64,000 nt of DNA from Catillopecten margaritatus gill symbiont (lineage in GTDB: Bacteria; Pseudomonadota; Gammaproteobacteria; PS1; Pseudothioglobaceae), in contig CP138327.1 of assembly GCA_037956075.1 (NCBI GenBank), forward strand, positions 496,001 to 560,000, written 5' to 3'. The notes beneath the pieces are model-generated. The model was not told the origin of the DNA and did not search any database. It was given only the letters and a program-made list of their open reading frames with translations. The position numbers and the translations under genes were made by a program. Shown here one piece after another: positions 35,832 through 47,483 of this stretch (position 1 is its first letter; every line of letters starts with the position of its first letter).

Positions 35832-36602
35832 CTATTTGTTTTCTAAGCAATAACAAAAACTCGCACCCAATAACACGATTATCCACGCTAAATAAATCCA
35901 CAACATTCCCAACATTAGCACAGACAAAGTACCATAAATCAACTCATAAATTGGAAAATATTGGATATACATCAACAAAGCATATTTCAAAATTTCCAGC
36001 CCTATCGTCGCAACCACCCCCGCTTTAAACGCACTTGATAAGCGAATTTTCTTCACAGGTGTTGCATAATACAAAACCGTAAAACCCGAAACAGACAAAG
36101 TTAACACAATAAAAACTGGCGCATAAACCGCAACAGACAGTTGACTGAACAACTCCAGCCCCACCACATAAGAACTAACAAATAACGAAGCACCAACCAA
36201 AATAGGCCCTAAAAACAGCACAAAAGTATAAGATACCAAACTGCTCATCCAATGACGACGATGGCCTCCGTGCCAAATTAAATTAATGCGTTTATCAATT
36301 TCATATAATAAAAACAATACGGCAATCAACAGAAAAACAGAGGCAAATCCTTTGAGTGCCTGTGCCTGAGCAACAAGTTGCTGGATATAAACTTTTGCCA
36401 CAGCATAGTTTTGTGGCAACAGTTGATTGAATAAAAATTGTTCTAAATACTGTTGTAACTCGGCAAAATAAGGTGAAATAGAAAAGACACTCAATCCCAG
36501 CGCCAAGCCTGGCACAATTGCAAATATGGTTGTAAATGATAAAATCGCAGCCGAATCAAAACCCTGTCGCTGCACAAACTCTTTAAATACATTTATAAAC
36601 AT
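35832..36602 (-). CDS. YihY/BrkB-family inner-membrane protein
   Basis: A 256-residue protein with about six hydrophobic helices. The family hallmarks are visible as AAILSFTTIFAIVPGLAL near residue 20 and WHGGHRRHWMSSLVSYT near residue 118. Once called ribonuclease BN in error, the family is now taken as membrane proteins of unknown or transport function. It follows the ABC-F gene by one base. Confidence 0.85.
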   Translation of the reverse strand: MFINVFKEFVQRQGFDSAAILSFTTIFAIVPGLALGLSVFSISPYFAELQQYLEQFLFNQLLPQNYAVAKVYIQQLVAQAQALKGFASVFLLIAVLFLLYEIDKRINLIWHGGHRRHWMSSLVSYTFVLFLGPILVGASLFVSSYVVGLELFSQLSVAVYAPVFIVLTLSVSGFTVLYYATPVKKIRLSSAFKAGVVATIGLEILKYALLMYIQYFPIYELIYGTLSVLMLGMLWIYLAWIIVLLGASFCYCLENK

Positions 36603-36603
36603 A

Positions 36604-38190
36604 TTATTTTTTAGATTTTAAATAATCCTCGTAATTACCAGAATAATAAGTGGCACCTTTGTCCGTTAATTCCACAACCTTAGTGGAAAGCGACGAGACA
36701 AATTCCCTATCGTGGCTGACGAAAAGCAAAGTGCCTTCGTAGTTGTCTAAAGCGAGGTTGAGGGCTTCGATGGATTCCATATCAAGGTGGTTGGTTGGCT
36801 CGTCCATCACCAAAACATTGGGGTCTTGGAGCATTAATTTGCCGAATAACATTCTGCCTTTTTCGCCACCAGAGAGGGATTTAATGCTTTTTTCGATGTC
36901 ATGTTTTCCGAATAGCATCTTGCCGAGTACGGAGCGCATTTCTTGCATATCTTGCTTGGGTTTTTTGAATTGTGCCATCCATTCTAAGACGCTCATATCT
37001 TCGGCAAAATCGTCGCTGTGGTCTTGTGCATAGTAGCCGATATTGACATTTTCGCTCCATTTAATTTTGCCTTTGTCAGCTTCTAATTCGCCGACTAAAG
37101 TGCGTAGTAGCGTGGTTTTTCCGACACCGTTTTGCCCGATGATGGCAATTCTGTCGCCGACTTCAAATAAGAAACCAATGTCTTTTAACACGGCTTCGCC
37201 ATCAAAACTTTTGCACAAACCTTCTACTTCAATGATATTACGGTGTAAGACTTTGTCTTGTTTAAAATTGATATAGGGGCTAACGCGTGATGAGGGGCGC
37301 ATATCGTCTAATACAATTTTGTCTAATTGCTTCAAACGAGAGGTGGCTTGTTTGGATTTAGAGGCGTTGGCTGAAAAACGCGAGACAAAATGCTTAAGTT
37401 CTTTCATTTTCGCTTCTTTTTTGGCGTTATCAGCTGACATTTTCTCTTGAATTGCGGTGGCTGCAATCATAAAGTCGTCGTAGTTGCCTGGAAAAGTCTT
37501 TAATGCACCATAATCCAAATCTGACATATGCGTACACACACCGTTTAAAAAATGCCTGTCGTGAGAAATAATCACCATGGTTGCTTTACGGGCTTTTAAA
37601 ATACCTTCTAACCAACGGATTGAATCAATATCCAAGTTGTTGGTTGGCTCATCGAGTAACAAGATTTCAGGGTCAGAAAACAAGGCTTGTGCCAATAACA
37701 CACGCAATTTCCAACCTGGGGCAAGTTCGCTCATTAAGCCATAATGTTGGTCTTCTGGAATGTCCAAACCGAGTAACAATTCACTGGCAGAAGATTCTGC
37801 CATATAACCATCCATTTCGGCAAATTCCATTTCTAATTCTGCCACTTTAATGCCGTCTTTTTCACTCATTTCTGGCAAGGCGTAAATGCGGTCTCTTTCT
37901 TTTTTCACTGCCCATAATTTTTCATGCCCCATAATCACAGCATCAACTACACGATATTCTTCATAGGCGAATTGGTCTTGACGCAAAACACCCAATCGCT
38001 CACCATCGCTAATACCAACGGTGCCGTGGCTTGGCGTGAGTTCGCCCGTCAAAATTTTCATAAAAGTTGATTTGCCACAACCATTCGCACCAATCAAACC
38101 GTAGCGATTGCCATCGCCAAATTTAATGGAAATATTTTCAAATAAAGGTTTTTCACCAAATTGCATGGTGATATTAGCAGTAGAAATCAT
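36604..38190 (-). CDS. ybiT: ABC-F ATPase, YbiT-type
   Basis: A 528-residue soluble protein with two ABC ATPase domains and no membrane part. Walker [10 protein letters not shown] near residue 36 and GQNGVGKTT near residue 355. Walker [12 protein letters not shown] and [11 protein letters not shown]. The inter-domain arm (about 240-310) has the conserved [18 protein letters not shown]. The first domain has ELAPGWKLR where many ABC proteins have LSGG, as in YbiT. ABC-F proteins act on the ribosome during translation. Confidence 0.92.
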   Translation of the reverse strand: MISTANITMQFGEKPLFENISIKFGDGNRYGLIGANGCGKSTFMKILTGELTPSHGTVGISDGERLGVLRQDQFAYEEYRVVDAVIMGHEKLWAVKKERDRIYALPEMSEKDGIKVAELEMEFAEMDGYMAESSASELLLGLDIPEDQHYGLMSELAPGWKLRVLLAQALFSDPEILLLDEPTNNLDIDSIRWLEGILKARKATMVIISHDRHFLNGVCTHMSDLDYGALKTFPGNYDDFMIAATAIQEKMSADNAKKEAKMKELKHFVSRFSANASKSKQATSRLKQLDKIVLDDMRPSSRVSPYINFKQDKVLHRNIIEVEGLCKSFDGEAVLKDIGFLFEVGDRIAIIGQNGVGKTTLLRTLVGELEADKGKIKWSENVNIGYYAQDHSDDFAEDMSVLEWMAQFKKPKQDMQEMRSVLGKMLFGKHDIEKSIKSLSGGEKGRMLFGKLMLQDPNVLVMDEPTNHLDMESIEALNLALDNYEGTLLFVSHDREFVSSLSTKVVELTDKGATYYSGNYEDYLKSKK

Positions 38191-38307
38191 AATTTTATCG
38201 TTGTTTTTTCAAAACGAACATTATCCCATAAGGATTATTAAAATCTTAACTAATCACTTTTGAATTTAAGGTATAAATAGCACTCAATTATCTACTGGTA
38301 CTATATT

Positions 38308-39453
38308 ATGTTTTCACCCTTAAAAATTTTTAATAAAACAGGTCAAATGCCCGATAAAAAATTACTGTTTGCTATTTTTGCCCTACTAATTTTTGGTTGG
38401 ATGCTGTCCTCTTCTGCGTCTATCGGGCATTTTGGCAATTACAGTAAAGCCATTAATCAGCTGGCATATATTGGCATTGGCATTGTTGCTGGGTTTATTG
38501 TGCTAAAAATTCCTATGTCTTTTTACAAAGAGAATCGTTATTGGTTCTTTCTGATTACCCTTATATTGTTGGCTGTAGTTTTTTCACCAATGGGTAAAAC
38601 TGTTAACGGTTCCACGCGTTGGATTGATTTAGTAGTATTCAGTTTACAGCCTTCTGAAATTTTAAAAATCGTGATTATTTTATTCGCTGCTGGCTTTTTG
38701 GTTGAACAAGAAAAAGATTTGAAACGCCCCTGGAAAGGCTTTTTTAAAGCGTTGGCAATTATTTTCATTCCAAGTGTATTGTTACTTTTTGAACCCGATT
38801 TTGGTGCAACCATCATTGTTGTGGCAACCGTACTGATCATGTTACTTGTGGCTGGCGTTTATTTAAAACAATTGTTTATTGCGGGTGGTGTTGTTAGCCT
38901 GTTAGTCGTTGGACTTATCTCCCTAAATCCAAATCGAGTAGAGCGTTTTGTGTCTTTTTGGAAAGAGGATTTATGGCTGAACAATTCTGACAAAGTGTGG
39001 CAAACCAAACAAGCGCTTATCGGTATTGCTAGAGGTGATTGGACGGGTACAGGGCTGGGCAATGGCATTCAAAAATACACCAAATTACCCGAGCCTCACA
39101 CGGATATGATTTTTGCGATTATTGGAGAGGAGACAGGCGTTGTGGGAATGTTATTTGTGTTATTTGTTTTTGCGTATATTATGCTTAAAGGTTTTAAAAT
39201 CGCCAAAGATGCACTTAAAAATAATCGCCGATACAGCTCTTATGTTGGTTTTGGCATTTGCACATGGTTGAGCATGCAATTTAGCGTTAATATTGCGATG
39301 AATCTTGGGCTAATTCCGCCTAAAGGCTTTACCCTACCACTGATTAGCTATGGAGGGTCAAGCATGATATTCGCACTCATTTCTATGGCGTTATTACTTA
39401 GAATTGGTATGGAAAATAACGCTGATTTAACAAAACAAAAAGAGTATGTCTAA
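38308..39453 (+). CDS. ftsW: peptidoglycan glycosyltransferase FtsW
   Basis: A 381-residue SEDS-family membrane protein with about ten helices. The conserved [18 protein letters not shown] (key: QPSE.LK), FEPDFGAT and the C-terminal [20 protein letters not shown] are present. It polymerises lipid II at the division septum with FtsI. It overlaps murG by 8 bases, the normal order of the division and cell-wall cluster, but other dcw genes are absent here. Confidence 0.93.
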   Translation: MFSPLKIFNKTGQMPDKKLLFAIFALLIFGWMLSSSASIGHFGNYSKAINQLAYIGIGIVAGFIVLKIPMSFYKENRYWFFLITLILLAVVFSPMGKTVNGSTRWIDLVVFSLQPSEILKIVIILFAAGFLVEQEKDLKRPWKGFFKALAIIFIPSVLLLFEPDFGATIIVVATVLIMLLVAGVYLKQLFIAGGVVSLLVVGLISLNPNRVERFVSFWKEDLWLNNSDKVWQTKQALIGIARGDWTGTGLGNGIQKYTKLPEPHTDMIFAIIGEETGVVGMLFVLFVFAYIMLKGFKIAKDALKNNRRYSSYVGFGICTWLSMQFSVNIAMNLGLIPPKGFTLPLISYGGSSMIFALISMALLLRIGMENNADLTKQKEYV

Positions 39454-40465
39454 CAATAAAACCATTCTCATTATGGCAGGTGGCACGGGTGGGCACATCT
39501 TTCCTGCTTTGGCAATTGCTAAAGAGCTTGATAAGCATTCAGTAAATGTGGAGTGGCTTGGCTCTAAAAAAGGTATGGAAAACACACTTGTGCCTAAACA
39601 CCATATCAAACTTCACAGCGTTAATGCCATCGGTTTACGCGGTAAAAATCTGCTGACATTAATTAAAGCACCCTTCTTGCTCTCATTTGCAGTGTTACAA
39701 ACCTTTGCGGTGTTTATGCGTGTTAAACCTGATGTAGTATTAGGTATGGGGGGCTTTGCCTCAGGTATTGGGGGGGTTGTCGCATGGTTGTTACGCATTC
39801 CTTTGATTATTCATGAGCAAAACTCTATCCCTGGTACGACCAACAAAAGCCTCGCCAAACTTGCCAAAAAAATCTTTCAAGCATTCGAGGGTGCTTTTGT
39901 TGATGCCACGACTTCTGGCAACCCTGTGGCATTCAAACCTAAAGACAATCACAAAAAAGGCGAAAAACTTAATTTACTGATTGTGGGGGGGAGTTTAGGC
40001 TCAAAACCCATCAATGACATCGTTAGCCAGCTCACTATCGACATCAATATCTGGCATCAAACAGGAAAACAACATTTAGACACTGTTACCGCTCAATACG
40101 GCAATAAAAATGTCAAAATGACGGCGTTTATTGACGATATGGCAGCCGCTTATGCTTGGGCAGATGTGGTGTTGTGTCGGGCGGGAGCAATGACAGTGTC
40201 GGAATTGATGCTTGCTGCCAAGCCGAGTATTTTGATTCCCCTGCCCCATGCGATTGACAATCATCAGTTTTATAACGCTAAGATTTTAGCCGACCGTCAA
40301 GCAGGAATTTTGATTGAACAAAAAGACTTAACCCTTGAAGGGCTTGAAAAAGTTTTACTTGATTTAGACACTGAAAAATTGCAAAACTTATCAAACAATG
40401 CCAAACAACTGGCAAAACCTAACGCAGCAACAGAAATTAGTGCGTACTTACTTGCTGTTGATTAA
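39446..40465 (+). CDS. murG: UDP-GlcNAc:lipid I N-acetylglucosaminyltransferase MurG
   Basis: A 339-residue GT-B glycosyltransferase with the N-terminal [17 protein letters not shown] loop, [16 protein letters not shown] near residue 128 and the sugar-nucleotide site [14 protein letters not shown] near residue 248. It makes lipid II on the inner leaflet of the membrane. Its last 29 bases overlap the end of the convergent bioB gene. Confidence 0.96.
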   Translation: MSNNKTILIMAGGTGGHIFPALAIAKELDKHSVNVEWLGSKKGMENTLVPKHHIKLHSVNAIGLRGKNLLTLIKAPFLLSFAVLQTFAVFMRVKPDVVLGMGGFASGIGGVVAWLLRIPLIIHEQNSIPGTTNKSLAKLAKKIFQAFEGAFVDATTSGNPVAFKPKDNHKKGEKLNLLIVGGSLGSKPINDIVSQLTIDINIWHQTGKQHLDTVTAQYGNKNVKMTAFIDDMAAAYAWADVVLCRAGAMTVSELMLAAKPSILIPLPHAIDNHQFYNAKILADRQAGILIEQKDLTLEGLEKVLLDLDTEKLQNLSNNAKQLAKPNAATEISAYLLAVD

Positions 40466-41396
40466 TGCCCAACTTTTTAAACAATCTTTGATCGGTGTTG
40501 GTATCAGGATTATCCGTCGTCAATAACTGCTCGCCATAAAAAATAGAATTTGCACCCGCAAAAAAGCACAACGCTTGCATCGCCTCCCCCATCTCCGTTC
40601 GCCCTGCCGACAAACGCACCACCGACTTAGGCATCATAATCCGTGCCACCGCAATGGTACGCACAAACTCACTTTCTGTTGGTGGCTCAACCTTCTCAAA
40701 TGGCGTACCTGGAATTGGCACCAATAGATTTAACGGCACAGAATCGGGGTGTTTTTCCAAATTAGCCAAAGAACGCAACATCGATGCACGATCCGCTTGT
40801 TTTTCACCCAAACCTAAAATACCACCACTACAGACATGAATATCCGCATTTTGCACCGATTCCAAAGTGTCTAATCGGTCTTGAAAATTGCGTGTAGTAA
40901 TGACATTGGAATAGTTTTCTTCTGAAGTGTCAATGTTGTGATTGTAATAATCCAACCCTGCCTCTTTCAGCGTAAACGCCTGCTCCTGCGTTAACATTCC
41001 CAAAGTTACGCAAGTCTCCATCCCCATTGCCTTTACCCCTTGAATCATCGGAATGACTTTATCGAGACTTTTGTCAGTAGGATTACGCCACGCAGCGCCC
41101 ATACAAAAACGCGTTGCACCATTGTCCTGTGCAGTTTTTGCCTCTGCAAGCACCGTGTCAATCTCCATTAACTTTTCGCGTTCTAACCCCGTATCATATT
41201 TAGAACTCTGCGAGCAATATGAGCAATCCTCAGGACAAGCACCCGTTTTAATGTTTAGCAAAGAACTGACCTGCACAGAATTTGGGTCAAAATACCCCCT
41301 ATGAATCGTATGTGCTTTGAATAACAAATCGTTAAAAGGCAAAGCAAATAACGCCTCAACCTCTGCCAGTGTCCAATCGTTTCTTAGTGTTGTCAT
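40437..41396 (-). CDS. bioB: biotin synthase
   Basis: A 319-residue radical SAM enzyme. The [4Fe-4S] motif is CPEDCSYC ([16 protein letters not shown], near residue 55). YYNHNIDTS and the later RLSAGRTEM block (the arginine ligand of the second cluster) are typical. It inserts sulfur into dethiobiotin. It stands alone and converges on murG with overlapping 3' ends. Confidence 0.96.
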   Translation of the reverse strand: MTTLRNDWTLAEVEALFALPFNDLLFKAHTIHRGYFDPNSVQVSSLLNIKTGACPEDCSYCSQSSKYDTGLEREKLMEIDTVLAEAKTAQDNGATRFCMGAAWRNPTDKSLDKVIPMIQGVKAMGMETCVTLGMLTQEQAFTLKEAGLDYYNHNIDTSEENYSNVITTRNFQDRLDTLESVQNADIHVCSGGILGLGEKQADRASMLRSLANLEKHPDSVPLNLLVPIPGTPFEKVEPPTESEFVRTIAVARIMMPKSVVRLSAGRTEMGEAMQALCFFAGANSIFYGEQLLTTDNPDTNTDQRLFKKLGINQQQVSTH

Positions 41397-41443
41397 GATG
41401 TGCCTGTTTGTAGTTTTGCCGATATTTTACTATAGTTAAGACG

Positions 41444-41475
41444 AAAAAAAACCATCCTTGCAGATGGTTTTTTTG
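41444..41475 (-). terminator. glnA terminator
   Basis: Stem ACCATC/GATGGT with loop CTTGCA between an A-tract and a T-tract, 18 bases after the glnA stop. It could also work in the other direction. Confidence 0.88.
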
Positions 41476-41492
41476 TCTCTTGAAATTAAATA

Positions 41493-42905
41493 TTACAAGC
41501 TGTAATACATTTCATACTCAACTGGGTGAGTAGCACAACGAAGTGCGGTTACTTCTTCCATCTTGAGGTCGATGTATGAATCAATCATATCATCTGTAAA
41601 TACACCACCTACTGTTAAGAATTCACGGTCTTTATCGAGTGCTTCTAACGCTTGGTCAAGTGATGAGGCTACCGTAGGAATGCTCTTCTTAGCTTCTTCT
41701 GATAACTCATATAAGTCTTCGGTGGCAGGCTCGCCTGGGTGAATTTTGTTTTTGATGCCATCAAGGCCTGCCATTAACATCGCAGAGAATGCCAAATATG
41801 GGTTAGCTGTAGGATCAGGGAAACGCACTTCAATACGCGTGCCTTTAGGATTTGCAACGAATGGAATGCGAATTGCAGCAGAGCGGTTTTTAGCAGAGTA
41901 AGTTAAAATCTCTGGTGCTTCAAAACCTGGAACCAAACGCTTGTAAGAGTTGGTTGATGCATTACAAAATGCGTTCAATGCTCTTGCGTGCTTGATGATA
42001 CCACCAACATAGTGGAGTGCCATTTCACTTAGGTTGCCGTAAGCACCCTCTTCGTAAAATAAGTTCACGCCATCTTTAGCGATGGATTGGTGAACATGCA
42101 TACCGTTACCGTTGTCACCAACGATTGGCTTAGGCATAAAGGTGGCTGTTTTGCCGTAAACATGAGCAACATTTTGCACGCAATATTTAAGAATTTGAGT
42201 TTCATCTGCTTTTTTAACCAAAGTGTTAAACAACGCACCAATTTCGTTTTGTCCCGCTGTACCCACTTCATGGTGATGCACTTCAGTGGTAACGCCCATC
42301 TCTTCGATAGCCAAACACATTTCACCACGCAAATCCATCATAGAATCTACTGGTGGCACTGGGAAGTAACCGCCTTTAACGCCTGGACGATGACCTGTGT
42401 TGCCACCGTCAAAGTCACTGCCACTTTCCCAAGCTGCTTCTTCAGAATGCACTGAATAACTACATGCACCCATTGTATTGTCAAATTTAACTTGGTCAAA
42501 AACAAAAAATTCAGGTTCGTTACCGAAATACGCAACATCACCAATATTCTGGTCTTGCATATATTGCTCAGCGCGCTTGGCAATTGAACGAGGGTCTTTT
42601 TCGTAACCTTTCATATCTTCAGGCTCGATAATATCACAACGAACAATCAGCGTAGATTCTTGCGTGAACGGGTCCATAACGCAAGCATCAAGGTCTGGCT
42701 GTAGAATCATATCTGATTCATTAATATCCTTCCAGCCCGCAATTGAAGAACCATCAAACATCTGCCCTTCTTCAAATTTATCAGCATCAACTTGGTGTGC
42801 AGGAACGCTCACATGTTGTTCCTTACCTTTAGTATCAGTAAAACGGAAATCAACGAATTTAACTTCGTTTTCCTTCATCATATTCATTACATCATTTGCA
42901 GACAT
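41493..42905 (-). CDS. glnA: glutamine synthetase type I
   Basis: A 470-residue [13 protein letters not shown] near residue 49, the ATP/glutamate sites [19 protein letters not shown] near residue 255 (key: NGMHVHQS) and NRSAAIRIP are present. The Tyr in [12 protein letters not shown] near residue 400 is the adenylylation site, so control by GlnE is likely. AGGAG precedes the ATG. A possible promoter upstream is TTGGCA (42948-42953) and TATAAT (42924-42929) with an 18-base spacer; no sigma-54 site was seen. Confidence 0.96.
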   Translation of the reverse strand: MSANDVMNMMKENEVKFVDFRFTDTKGKEQHVSVPAHQVDADKFEEGQMFDGSSIAGWKDINESDMILQPDLDACVMDPFTQESTLIVRCDIIEPEDMKGYEKDPRSIAKRAEQYMQDQNIGDVAYFGNEPEFFVFDQVKFDNTMGACSYSVHSEEAAWESGSDFDGGNTGHRPGVKGGYFPVPPVDSMMDLRGEMCLAIEEMGVTTEVHHHEVGTAGQNEIGALFNTLVKKADETQILKYCVQNVAHVYGKTATFMPKPIVGDNGNGMHVHQSIAKDGVNLFYEEGAYGNLSEMALHYVGGIIKHARALNAFCNASTNSYKRLVPGFEAPEILTYSAKNRSAAIRIPFVANPKGTRIEVRFPDPTANPYLAFSAMLMAGLDGIKNKIHPGEPATEDLYELSEEAKKSIPTVASSLDQALEALDKDREFLTVGGVFTDDMIDSYIDLKMEEVTALRCATHPVEYEMYYSL

Positions 42906-42992
42906 AGTTCTTTCTCCTATTTAATTATAAAATTTACTGACATTCTTTGCCAAATATAGCCTGCGTCGTTGCAAACAAAATAGCGGATAATT

Positions 42993-43217
42993 CTACCCTA
43001 TTTTTTCCACGAGTAAGATAATTTCATCAATTTTTTCATCAATTTCCAATACTTTATGCCCGTGAACCTTGCACCAAGCAGGAATGTCGTGCAAAACACC
43101 AGGGTCGGTGGCAGTCATTTTAAGGGTGTCGCCGATAGCGATTTTATTGATGGTTTCGCCCAAACGAATAACAGGCATCGGGCAAAGCAATCGCCTAACA
43201 TCAATCTCAGTTTGCAT
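42993..43217 (-). CDS. TusA-family sulfur carrier
   Basis: A 74-residue protein with the family signature [11 protein letters not shown], where the Cys carries persulfide sulfur. TusA proteins pass sulfur for tRNA thiolation or, in sulfur oxidisers, for cytoplasmic sulfur oxidation with DsrEFH or Hdr. It overlaps hemF by 11 bases and is encoded away from dsr or hdr genes, so a tRNA or general role is equally likely. Confidence 0.88.
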   Translation of the reverse strand: MQTEIDVRRLLCPMPVIRLGETINKIAIGDTLKMTATDPGVLHDIPAWCKVHGHKVLEIDEKIDEIILLVEKIG

Positions 43218-44115
43218 TAACCCACTCCTTTGGTTTTAGGTAATAATCGTATAATTTTTGCTCTGGGCTATCTGCTTCTGGCTCGTATTGATATTCCCAA
43301 CGCACCAACGGCGGCAACGACATTAAGATAGACTCAGTACGCCCCCCTGTTTGCAAACCAAACAGTGTGCCACGGTCATAAACAAGGTTAAATTCAACAT
43401 AACGACCACGGCGATAAAGTTGAAATTGGCGTTGGTGGTCGGTGTATGGAGTGTCTTTGCGTTTTTCCACGATTGGACGATAGGCGGTGATGTAACTGTT
43501 GCCGACGCTTTGCATAAAGGCAAAACAGTCTTCAAAACTGCCTTCGTTAAGGTCGTCGAAAAACAAACCACCGATACCGCGCTGCTCATCACGATGTTTC
43601 ATATAAAAATAGTCATCACACCATTTTTTATATTTTGCAAAGGTATCTTTTCCGAATGGGTCGCAGGCATCTTTAGCACTTTGGTGCCAAGCGATACAGT
43701 CTTCATCAAAGCCGTAATACGGGGTTAAATCAAACCCACCGCCAAACCACCAAATCGGGTCTTCGCCGTCTTTTTCAGCAATGAAAAAACGCACATTGGC
43801 GTGGGAAGTTGGGGCAAAAGGATTGAGCGGATGAATGACCAAAGACACGCCGAGTGCAGTGAAGCGACGCCCCGCTAATTCGGGTCTGAGTGCGGTGGCG
43901 GAAGCGGGCATATTGTCGCCATAAACAATGGAATAATTAACCCCTGCTTGCTCAAAAACCGTGCCATTCGTTAGCACCCTCGTGAGTCCATCGCCTTTGC
44001 CATTGGGCTTTTCCCATTTGTCTTTGATGAACAATGCACTGCCATCAACGGCTTCTAATTGTGTGCAAATATCGGCTTGCAGGCTTAATAAATAGCGTTT
44101 AACTTGGTCAATCAT
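43207..44115 (-). CDS. hemF: oxygen-dependent coproporphyrinogen III oxidase
   Basis: A 302-residue Hem[16 protein letters not shown] near residue 125, [17 protein letters not shown] near residue 195 and [16 protein letters not shown] near residue 240 are conserved. It oxidises two propionates of coproporphyrinogen III using O2, which indicates aerobic heme synthesis. It overlaps tsaC by 4 bases and tusA by 11. Confidence 0.96.
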   Translation of the reverse strand: MIDQVKRYLLSLQADICTQLEAVDGSALFIKDKWEKPNGKGDGLTRVLTNGTVFEQAGVNYSIVYGDNMPASATALRPELAGRRFTALGVSLVIHPLNPFAPTSHANVRFFIAEKDGEDPIWWFGGGFDLTPYYGFDEDCIAWHQSAKDACDPFGKDTFAKYKKWCDDYFYMKHRDEQRGIGGLFFDDLNEGSFEDCFAFMQSVGNSYITAYRPIVEKRKDTPYTDHQRQFQLYRRGRYVEFNLVYDRGTLFGLQTGGRTESILMSLPPLVRWEYQYEPEADSPEQKLYDYYLKPKEWVNAN

Positions 44116-44648
44116 CTTAATCGTTCTCCCGTGTGCAAATTAATAATTCGTGATGCTTGGCTATTATCCCTTTTTGGCGTAAGGATATAATCTAATTGTT
44201 GCTGAAAATCGATATTTAATTTAAGACTGTTATTTGCACCTTGTTTGCCACTAATATTTGCACTGGTAGAAAGTAAGGCGGAGTTGCATTTTTTGCACAA
44301 ATCAGCAATTAAAGGATTGTCGCTAATACGCACAGCAACAGTATCAAACTCGCCTGTAATTAAAGTCGAAACATTAGGGTTGGCTTTAAGTAAATAAGTG
44401 GTTGGGTAGGGTTGTTGCTGGATTTTCACAAGCAAATTGGGCTCTTGCACGAACGCTGTGAGTAAGCGAATATCACTGGCAAGCAGGATGATGCCTTTAG
44501 CAGTACTTCTGCGTTTGAGTTGCACCATTTTTTGTATAGACGCTTCGTATTTTGGCAAGCAGGTCAACCCTTGAATGGTGTCCGTTGGCATACTAACCAC
44601 GCCGCCGAGATTTAAAATTTTGGCAGTTAATCGGGTTTGGAAGTTCAT
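44112..44648 (-). CDS. tsaC: threonylcarbamoyl-AMP synthase
   Basis: The 178-residue call starts at the ATG at 44648, which overlaps the xerC stop (ATGA); an upstream in-frame ATG lies inside xerC. The YrdC fold shows [13 protein letters not shown] near residue 13, [12 protein letters not shown] and [10 protein letters not shown] near residue 130. It makes the threonylcarbamoyl-AMP used for t6A37 in tRNA. No C-terminal Sua5 domain is present. Confidence 0.92.
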   Translation of the reverse strand: MNFQTRLTAKILNLGGVVSMPTDTIQGLTCLPKYEASIQKMVQLKRRSTAKGIILLASDIRLLTAFVQEPNLLVKIQQQPYPTTYLLKANPNVSTLITGEFDTVAVRISDNPLIADLCKKCNSALLSTSANISGKQGANNSLKLNIDFQQQLDYILTPKRDNSQASRIINLHTGERLR

Positions 44649-45517
44649 TTTTTTGCCCTCGGATGACATTGATCATAAACTTTACTGAGTTCTAAAAAAT
44701 CAAGATGGGTATAGACTTGCGTGGATTTAATGCTTTTATGTCCTAAAAAATCTTGCACTGAACGCAAATCATGACTGGATTGTAAAAAATGCGTGGCAGC
44801 GGCGTGGCGGAGCATATGTGGGTGGACATTGACTTTAATGCCGACTTCTAAAGCGCGTTTTTTAATCATTAATTCAATCGCTCTAACGCTGATTCTTTGC
44901 CCATTTTTATTGAGGAATAAGGCGTTTTGGACGATGCCTGCTTTTTGTAAATAGGCGGTAATTGCTTTTTGTGCGGGTTTACCAATGGGGGTATGACGCA
45001 TTTTTGAACCTTTGCCCATTATTTGTAAAAAGCCCTCTTGTTGGTCGATGGAATTTATATCAAGTGCCACTAATTCTGATACCCGTAATCCACAAGCATA
45101 AATCACTTCAATAATGGCGACATCTCGAAGTTCTGTGGTTTTTTGCGAGCGCAGTTTAACGAGTAATTCTACTTGGTTGTAATCAAGGATTTTAGGTAAG
45201 TTTTGCTCTATTTTAGGGGGTTGCAAGCCAATTGCACAATTATTAGTCAATATATCGTGGTTGACTAAATAGGTAAAAAACCCACGAGTAGAAGAGAGAT
45301 GACGGCGAATACTGCGTCCGCTATTGCCGTGACTGCGGAGGTTCATTATCAACGAATTCAAGTGCTCGGCGGTTACTGTTACCCACTTTTTAACGCCCTG
45401 TTTTTGCAAAAAAATCAATAATTGTTGCAAATCTTTTTGGTACGCCTGTTGCGTGTTCAACGCATAATTACGCTCAACATTAAGATAAGAAATGAAATTG
45501 TCAATATTTTTTTGCAT
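44645..45517 (-). CDS. xerC: tyrosine recombinase XerC
   Basis: The 290-residue call starts at the ATG at 45517 (MQKNIDNF); an upstream in-frame ATG at 45574 would abut htpG and adds residues not typical of the family. The catalytic set is complete: Arg in ACGLRVSEL, Lys in GKGSKMR, HMLRHAAATH, HKS and the nucleophile Tyr in STQVYTH. The tail [10 protein letters not shown] is the XerC form. With XerD it resolves chromosome dimers at dif. Confidence 0.92.
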   Translation of the reverse strand: MQKNIDNFISYLNVERNYALNTQQAYQKDLQQLLIFLQKQGVKKWVTVTAEHLNSLIMNLRSHGNSGRSIRRHLSSTRGFFTYLVNHDILTNNCAIGLQPPKIEQNLPKILDYNQVELLVKLRSQKTTELRDVAIIEVIYACGLRVSELVALDINSIDQQEGFLQIMGKGSKMRHTPIGKPAQKAITAYLQKAGIVQNALFLNKNGQRISVRAIELMIKKRALEVGIKVNVHPHMLRHAAATHFLQSSHDLRSVQDFLGHKSIKSTQVYTHLDFLELSKVYDQCHPRAKK

Positions 45518-45581
45518 TAACGCTTGATTTTTTTGGTTCTGTCTATATTTAGGTATTTTACTTAAACTAAACAATAATATT

Positions 45582-47432
45582 ATGGCAGAAAAACAAACAC
45601 ATTCGTTTCAAACAGAGGTTTCGCAATTACTAGATTTGATGATTCACTCTTTATATTCAAATAAAGAAATTTTCTTGCGTGAGTTGGTCTCTAACGCCTC
45701 TGATGCAATTGATAAGTTGAAATTTGAGTCGCTTGCAAACGATACAATGGTGGAAGGCAAAGAAGATTTATCAGTTTTTGTTGAGGTTAACAAGGACAAA
45801 AAAACCATTACCATTACTGACAATGGCATCGGTATGACAGAGTCAGAAGTTAATAAAAACATTGGTACAATTGCCAATTCTGGCACTAAAAAATTCTTAA
45901 AAGGAATGAATGAAAAACAAGCACAAGACTCTAATTTAATTGGTCAGTTTGGTGTCGGTTTTTACTCTGCATTTATTGTTGCCGACAAAGTAACACTAAC
46001 CACTAGAAAAGCAGGCTCTAAAGGCAAAAAAGGCACACAATGGACTTCTGCTGGCAAGGGAAAATATTCGATTGAAAAAGTTGATTGCCCTGATTTTGGC
46101 ACAACCATTACTTTACACATTAAAGACGACGAAGCCGAGTTTTTAGACGATGCGCGTTTGCGTGGCATCATCAGCAAATATTCCGACCATATCACTGTGC
46201 CAATTATGATGATTAAGCACTCAGAAGATAGTAAGGACATCGAATATGAAGCCGTAAATAAAGCAAATGCATTTTGGGCACAGGACAAAAGCGACTTGAA
46301 ACAGGAAGATTATGATGAATTTTACAAATCGTTAACTTTTGATTTTGAAGCGCCGTTGACGCAGTTGCACAACAAAGTGGAAGGCAATCTTAACTACACT
46401 TCCCTACTTTATGTTCCGTCAAAAGCCCCATTTGATATGTGGGAACCGAAGCGCAAAGGCGGGATTAAATTGTATGCCAAGCGTGTATTTATTATGGAAG
46501 ACAGTGAAGAATTAATGCCAATGTACTTGCGTTTTGTTAAGGGTGTGATTGACACAGCAGACTTATCGCTGAATGTTTCTCGTGAGATTTTGCAGGGCAA
46601 TAAAGTCGTTGATACCATTCGCAAAGCCTCAGTTAGCCGCATCCTAAAAGAGTTAGAAAAAATGGCAAAGAACAAGCCTGAAAAATATGCCACTTTTTGG
46701 CAGGAATTTGGTATGGTAATGAAAGAAGGCGTAGTTGAAGATTTTTCCAATAAAGAAAAAATTGCCAACCTATTGCGTTTTGCCACCAATAAAAGTGATA
46801 ACGCTACACAAACAGCAACACTTAAGTGTTATATCGAAAGTATGCAAAAAGAGCAAAAAGCCATTTATTACATCACCGCTGAAACCTATGAAGCCGCCAA
46901 AGGATCACCACATTTAGAAATTTTCAACCAAAAAGACATCGAAGTTTTACTCTTGTCTGACCGTGTTGACGAGTGGATGGTTAATAATTTCGGTGAATTT
47001 GACGGCATTCCATTTAAATCAGTGGCAAAAGGCGATTTGGAAGATTTAGACTCTAAAGAAGAGAAAAAAGAAAAAGAAGCCGTTGCCAAAAACTTTGAAA
47101 AAGTCATTATTGATATGCAAAAAATTCTCGAAAAACAAGTCAAAGAAATCAAAGTCTCATCCCGTTTAAGCGAATCCCCTTCTTGCCTCGTTGCCGATGA
47201 AAACGAAATGGGGGGTAATATGGAACGCATTATGAAATCACTCGGTCAAGACATCCCCGATACCAAACCAATCCTAGAAATCAACCCAAAACACCCGTTG
47301 GTAGAAAAACTCAAAACCAAAGTTGATGAAGATTTGGTCAATGTGTTATTCGACCAAGCCGTGTTAAGCGAAGGTGGGCAGTTGCAAGACCCTGCTGAGT
47401 TTGTGAAGCGGATGAATAAATTGATTAAATAA
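45582..47432 (+). CDS. htpG: chaperone HtpG (Hsp90)
   Basis: A 616-residue Hsp90. The N-terminal ATP site is plain: LRELVSNASDAIDKL, ITDNGIGM and IGQFGVGFYSAF. The middle domain has NVSREILQ near residue 330, and the dimer domain follows to residue 616. It is divergent from xerC with about 64 bases between, so the promoters overlap. A terminator follows. Confidence 0.97.
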   Translation: MAEKQTHSFQTEVSQLLDLMIHSLYSNKEIFLRELVSNASDAIDKLKFESLANDTMVEGKEDLSVFVEVNKDKKTITITDNGIGMTESEVNKNIGTIANSGTKKFLKGMNEKQAQDSNLIGQFGVGFYSAFIVADKVTLTTRKAGSKGKKGTQWTSAGKGKYSIEKVDCPDFGTTITLHIKDDEAEFLDDARLRGIISKYSDHITVPIMMIKHSEDSKDIEYEAVNKANAFWAQDKSDLKQEDYDEFYKSLTFDFEAPLTQLHNKVEGNLNYTSLLYVPSKAPFDMWEPKRKGGIKLYAKRVFIMEDSEELMPMYLRFVKGVIDTADLSLNVSREILQGNKVVDTIRKASVSRILKELEKMAKNKPEKYATFWQEFGMVMKEGVVEDFSNKEKIANLLRFATNKSDNATQTATLKCYIESMQKEQKAIYYITAETYEAAKGSPHLEIFNQKDIEVLLLSDRVDEWMVNNFGEFDGIPFKSVAKGDLEDLDSKEEKKEKEAVAKNFEKVIIDMQKILEKQVKEIKVSSRLSESPSCLVADENEMGGNMERIMKSLGQDIPDTKPILEINPKHPLVEKLKTKVDEDLVNVLFDQAVLSEGGQLQDPAEFVKRMNKLIK

Positions 47433-47450
47433 TCGATTGTCTTAAACCGA

Positions 47451-47479
47451 GAAAAGCCCGTTTATTCGGGCTTTTTTTA
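47451..47479. terminator. bidirectional terminator htpG / trmJ
   Basis: Stem AGCCCG/CGGGCT with loop TTTATT, flanked by AAAA and a run of T. It lies between the convergent genes. Confidence 0.92.
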
Positions 47480-47483
47480 TGGG

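Noticed and set aside
42906-42992. Sigma-54 promoter for glnA
   Set aside because: No TGGCAC-N5-TTGCA match on the minus strand; only a sigma-70-like pair was seen.
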